Of a stretch of 34,445 bases of DNA, positions 30,784-34,445 are shown one piece after another (within the stretch, counting starts at the first letter, position 1; each line of letters starts with the position of its first letter). The DNA is from Paracoccaceae bacterium (GTDB lineage Bacteria > Pseudomonadota > Alphaproteobacteria > Rhodobacterales > Rhodobacteraceae). The notes under the pieces were generated by a model that was not told the origin of the DNA, did not search any database, and saw only the letters and a program-made list of their open reading frames with translations. The stretch is from NCBI GenBank assembly GCA_007134865.1, contig SLJW01000230.1, forward strand, positions 1 to 34,445, in the 5' to 3' direction. The translations under genes and the position numbers were made by a program.

Positions 30784-32058
30784 TCAGCCGACCCACTCGC
30801 CACCGCGCATCAGCGCCACCGCCTCACCCGAGGCGCTCAGCCCGTCCACATCGACCTCGGCCGAGCCGATCATCCAATCAACATGGATCAAGCTGGAATT
30901 GCCCCCACGCGCGGCGATTTCGTCTTTCGACAACCCCTCGCCCCCTTCAAGGCAAGAGGCATAACACTGTCCCATCGCGATATGCGAGGCCGCGTTCTCA
31001 TCGAAAAGCGTGTTGTAATAGAGCAAGCCGCTCTGCGACACGGGCGAGCTGTGCGGAACCAGCGCCACCTCGCCCAGCCGCGCCGCGCCGTCATCGGTCG
31101 CGAGCATCTCGCGCAGCACATCCTCACCACGGGTCGCGCGCGCAGCGACAGCCCGGCCTCCCTCAAACCGCATCACGATCTCCTCGATCAGGCTACCCTG
31201 ATGCGAAAGCGGCTTGGTCGCACGCACATGCCCCTCGACACGTGCGGCGTGGGGCGTGGTGAAAACCTCTTCGGTCGGGATATTGGGGTTGCAGCGCACC
31301 CCGTTTTGCGCCGTTGCCGCGCCCCCTTGCCACAGATGCCCCTCGGCCAGCCCGACCCGCAGATCGGTACCGGGGCCGCGAAACTGAAGCGCGTCGAAAC
31401 GCGCTTCATTCAGCATCTTGCAACGCGCGGCGAGTGCTTCGTTATGTGCTGCCCAGGCCGCGACCGGATCGGCATGGTTCAAGCGCGCCGTGCGCGCAAT
31501 CGCCTCGGCCAGCCGGACCAGTGCGGCATCAGCGGGCAGGTCGGGAAAGATGCGGGCGGCCCAGTCAGGGGTCGGGCAGGAGATGATCGACCAGTTGATC
31601 TCGAAACCCGAAATCGCCGCCAGCGCAGGCCGGTAGGCTTGCGCATTGGCCCGGTTGGCGCGGGCAACCTGCGCCGCATCCTGCCCCGCCATCAGCATCG
31701 GGTCCTCGCCCACCAGCGCCAGCCGTGCCGCACCCTCACCGAAGGCCTTGGCCATGCCCTCATAGAGCCAGCCCGGCGCCTGATCGAAACTCGCATCATG
31801 CCCCTCGCGAAACCGCGCCAGCGCCATCTCGCCATCGCTGATCAGGGGCGTCACCTGCCCGGCACCCGCGCGATAGGCGGCATGGGCGATGGCGCGGGCC
31901 AACGGCAAGGCGGCAAGCGGCGTGGTCATGACCAACTCTTGCCCGGGCTGCAGATTGAGCCCGACACGTACCGCCAGCTCGGCCAACCCGTCGAGCAGAT
32001 CCTGAGGCAATGCGGGCGCGTGGCTGGCAGCGGCGGGCGATCCGGCGTCATGGGGCAT
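30784..32058 (-). CDS. M29-family aminopeptidase
   Basis: LAVRVGLNLQPGQELVMTTPLAALPLARAIAHAAYRAGAGQVTPL...; FDALQFRGPGTDLRVGLAEGHLWQGG; IPTEEVFTTPHAARVEGHVRATKPL; INSSLIHVDWMIGSAEVDVDG-like C-terminus. Confidence 0.92.
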   Translation of the reverse strand: MPHDAGSPAAASHAPALPQDLLDGLAELAVRVGLNLQPGQELVMTTPLAALPLARAIAHAAYRAGAGQVTPLISDGEMALARFREGHDASFDQAPGWLYEGMAKAFGEGAARLALVGEDPMLMAGQDAAQVARANRANAQAYRPALAAISGFEINWSIISCPTPDWAARIFPDLPADAALVRLAEAIARTARLNHADPVAAWAAHNEALAARCKMLNEARFDALQFRGPGTDLRVGLAEGHLWQGGAATAQNGVRCNPNIPTEEVFTTPHAARVEGHVRATKPLSHQGSLIEEIVMRFEGGRAVAARATRGEDVLREMLATDDGAARLGEVALVPHSSPVSQSGLLYYNTLFDENAASHIAMGQCYASCLEGGEGLSKDEIAARGGNSSLIHVDWMIGSAEVDVDGLSASGEAVALMRGGEWVG

Positions 32059-32117
32059 CTGGGTCTCCTGTGCAGTGAAGCCTTGGCCCTCAGGCTGCGG
32101 CAGAACGCAAGGGAGGG

Positions 32118-32582
32118 TCAAGACCCGCTGCGCAACAGATCGGTGATCAGCACGCCGAAGACCACATCCGCGCCAAGGGTCGCCTGCGCCGCCTCTAGCA
32201 GGTTGTTGCGCAGCAGCCCGAGCGTGTCATGCGCCGTGAAACTGCCGTGAAACCCCCCCATATTGGCGTGATCGAACATGACCTGCAGCAGACGGTCGCG
32301 CAATCGTGGGGCATGGGCCGTGACCAGCGGGCGGCTGTCCTCCAGGATCTCGAGCCCCAGCCGGATCACGATGACCGACACGATGCGCTCATCCGTCACA
32401 AGCGGCACCATGAATTGGTTCGAAAACTCGAACAGGCCAATCGCTCCCTGGTCGGGCAAGGGCGGGGGTGGATGGTCTTCGGCTACCTCAGCCGGCTCGG
32501 CACCAGGCCGCAGCATCAGCCCGGCGCCCAACCCTGCCCCGAGGCCCAGCACGATCAGTAAGACCGGAATCAATTTGCTCAT
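32118..32582 (-). CDS. fliL: flagellar basal body-associated FliL-family protein
   Basis: N-terminal TM anchor, Pro-rich linker, then FEFSNQFMVPLVTDERIVSVIVIRLGLEI...LRDRLLQVMFDHANMGGF...LRNNLLEAAQATLG; flanked by flagellar genes. Confidence 0.75.
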   Translation of the reverse strand: MSKLIPVLLIVLGLGAGLGAGLMLRPGAEPAEVAEDHPPPPLPDQGAIGLFEFSNQFMVPLVTDERIVSVIVIRLGLEILEDSRPLVTAHAPRLRDRLLQVMFDHANMGGFHGSFTAHDTLGLLRNNLLEAAQATLGADVVFGVLITDLLRSGS

Positions 32583-32611
32583 GCGCCCGCGCCCTTGCCC
32601 TGTCGCGCTTC

Positions 32612-33337
32612 TCAGAACGGTGCCAATATCTCGGTGATCTGCTCGCCATAGCGGGGTTGCTGCACTGTCGAGATGATACCCCGCCCACCATAAGAAATGC
32701 GGGCCCCTGCGATCTTGTCATAGGTGATCTCGTTCTGGCGCGAGATGTCTTCGGCGCGGATATAGCCTGTAACCAGCAACTCGCGCAGTTCGTGGTTGAC
32801 GCGGACCTCCTGACGGCCCTCGATCCGCATCACACCGTTTGGCAGACGCTCGACGACGGTCGAAGCTACACGCAAAGTGAGCTGTTCATTGCGCCGCACG
32901 GAGCCTGAGCCCGAAAAACTGCTGGAATTGGCGGTCTCGATCCCGGCCGCAGTGCTCAACCCGCCCGGCAGACGGCGGTCGATGGCCTGCGGAATACCGA
33001 AAAATTCCGGCACTTCAAGGCTGTTGGAGCCGCTGCGTCCGCGCGCGGTGTTGTTGGATATCTCGGCGCTGTCATTGATCTCGATAACGACTGTCAGGAT
33101 ATCCCCCTGCCGGGAGGCGCGCCGGTCGCCCAGAAGCGAGCGCTGGCCCGCGGACCAGAGCGATGCGTTGTCAACCAGATGCATCCGATCCGTGCGTTCC
33201 GGCAACGGGATGCGGTAGAGCGCGGCATGCTCGACCGTCTCTTCCGGCGGGCTGAAACTCGGCGCGCGGCCGACCTCGCTCAGCGGCTGGCACGCGGCAA
33301 GACCAAGCGCGGCGAGGATCGGGAAGAGATAGCGCAT
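32612..33337 (-). CDS. flgH: flagellar L-ring protein FlgH
   Basis: Lipobox LAAC; SLWSAGQRSLLGDRRASRQGDILTVVIEINDSAEISNNTARGRSGSNSL; TGYIRAEDISRQNEITYDKIAGARISYGGRG. Confidence 0.97.
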   Translation of the reverse strand: MRYLFPILAALGLAACQPLSEVGRAPSFSPPEETVEHAALYRIPLPERTDRMHLVDNASLWSAGQRSLLGDRRASRQGDILTVVIEINDSAEISNNTARGRSGSNSLEVPEFFGIPQAIDRRLPGGLSTAAGIETANSSSFSGSGSVRRNEQLTLRVASTVVERLPNGVMRIEGRQEVRVNHELRELLVTGYIRAEDISRQNEITYDKIAGARISYGGRGIISTVQQPRYGEQITEILAPF

Positions 33338-33372
33338 GAGGGCCTCGGATTGTGTGAGGGGAGTTGCAAGCG

Positions 33373-33807
33373 TCATGGCAGTGACCCGGCAGAGCCCGCG
33401 ACCTCGACCATTCCGGCTGTGGTGACGACCCCCTGAACCGATTGCCGCGAGCCCAGATTCATGACTGTGACCGTGTCGCCGAGGGCGCCGCGCGCCAGTG
33501 CGCGCCCCTCCGAGAGGATCACCAGACCACCGCGCCGATAGACCATGCGCACGAGTTCATTGCGTTCGATCACGGCGGCGGGGCCCAGATCGGCCAGTCG
33601 CACCGGGCGGCCGGGATAGATCGCGACCCGCGCCTCCAGCCCGATCACCTGATCGGGCAGGTTTGCGACACCGGGGATCGCGCCCGGTTGCACGGCCACA
33701 TCGCCCGGCCCGATGATCTCGGTCGCGCGGATCAGCCGGGTCGCGACCAGACTGTCGGCAAGCCCGGCGGCGGGCCAGAGCATGAGCAGGACCATCAACA
33801 CTCGCAT
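33373..33807 (-). CDS. flgA: flagellar basal body P-ring formation chaperone FlgA
   Basis: Signal peptide; SAF-like domain: ATRLIRATEIIGPGDVAVQPGAIPGVANLPDQVIGLEARVAIYPGRPVRLADLGPAAVIERNELVRMVYRRGGL. Confidence 0.93.
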   Translation of the reverse strand: MRVLMVLLMLWPAAGLADSLVATRLIRATEIIGPGDVAVQPGAIPGVANLPDQVIGLEARVAIYPGRPVRLADLGPAAVIERNELVRMVYRRGGLVILSEGRALARGALGDTVTVMNLGSRQSVQGVVTTAGMVEVAGSAGSLP

Positions 33808-34445
33808 CAGCGCACCTGTGTGGTGGCGCCGAGCATCTGGTCGGCGGCAGTGATGACCTTGGAATTCAGCTCATAGCCGCGCTGCGCCTTGATCAATTCG
33901 GTCATCTCGCGCACCGGGTCGACCGAGCTTTCCTCCAGATAGCCCTGCCGCAAGGTGCCCAGCCCGTCCGTGCCCGGCACGCCAACTGTGGCCGGCCCCG
34001 AGGCCGCGGTCTCGATAAAGAGGTTGGAGCCGATGGCCTCCAGCCCCTTTTCATTGGCGAAACTTGCCAGCGAAAGCTGGCCCAGAAGCTGCGGCTGTAT
34101 CTGGCCAGCAAAATAGCCATAGACCTCGCCCTGCGCATTGATCGAGATCGAGCGCGTGTCATTGGGGATGGTGATGCCTGGCACCACCTCGAAGCCTTCG
34201 GCATTGACGATCAGCCCGTCGCCTGTACGCTTGAGGCCCCCGTCGCGGGTATAAGCCGCCTGCCCGTCGGGCAGCGTCACCTCCAGATAGCCGCGCCCTT
34301 CGATGGCGACATCGAGATCACCACCCGTGAAATTCGATGCCCCCTGCTGAAGTTGCATGCTGACCGAGGCCGGGCGCACACCGAGACCCACCTGCACGCC
34401 CGTGGGCAGCACCGTGCCATCCTGCGCACTGATGGAGCCTGCGCG
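33807..34445 (-). CDS. flgG: flagellar basal-body rod protein FlgG (5' end outside the window)
   Basis: GVQVGLGVRPASVSMQLQQGASNFTGGDLDVAIEGRGYLEVTLPDGQAAYTRDGGLKRTGDGLIVNAEG...; C-terminal EESSVDPVREMTELIKAQRGYELNSKVITAADQML; frame stays open to the window end. Confidence 0.96.
   Translation of the reverse strand, partial: RAGSISAQDGTVLPTGVQVGLGVRPASVSMQLQQGASNFTGGDLDVAIEGRGYLEVTLPDGQAAYTRDGGLKRTGDGLIVNAEGFEVVPGITIPNDTRSISINAQGEVYGYFAGQIQPQLLGQLSLASFANEKGLEAIGSNLFIETAASGPATVGVPGTDGLGTLRQGYLEESSVDPVREMTELIKAQRGYELNSKVITAADQMLGATTQVR

Noticed and set aside
30883-32250. 455-aa plus-strand ORF over the M29 peptidase
   Set aside because: Antisense shadow; no domain recognised.

Overview
The window is a 34.4 kb, GC-rich chromosomal segment. 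Gene content and order look like an alphaproteobacterium of the Rhodobacteraceae/Rhodobacterales (inferred, not searched). It reads mainly as core and operonic sequence; I saw no phage, IS element, CRISPR array, tRNA or rRNA. Blocks: (1) a minus-strand propionyl-CoA/methylmalonyl-CoA locus (pccB, membrane protein, DUF6497-like protein, two tiny lipoprotein-like genes, a hypothetical, pccA, membrane protein, methylmalonyl-CoA mutase); (2) a Bcr/CflA-type MFS gene followed by a PccR/ScfR-type XRE regulator; (3) an SH3-domain protein, a D-2-hydroxyacid dehydrogenase and lolC/E-lolD; (4) a luxR-luxI quorum-sensing pair divergent from malate synthase G; (5) DUF3291 protein, pntB/pntA, an isoprenylcysteine methyltransferase-like protein and kynureninase; (6) a flagellar segment (SLT transglycosylase, flhA, fliR, flhB, small coiled-coil protein; then on the minus strand an M29-type peptidase, fliL-like, flgH, flgA, flgG truncated by the window end). 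The observations most worth checking are: the uncharacterised membrane/lipoprotein passengers embedded between pccB and pccA; altered-spacing PccR-like boxes with an MFS transporter wedged between pccB and pccR; a 17-bp hairpin that pairs fully only as minus-strand RNA (two G.U wobbles); a LuxI with a ~75-aa C-terminal extension; and a perfect 15-bp palindrome upstream of kynU. I did not find clear evidence of a wholly new system.
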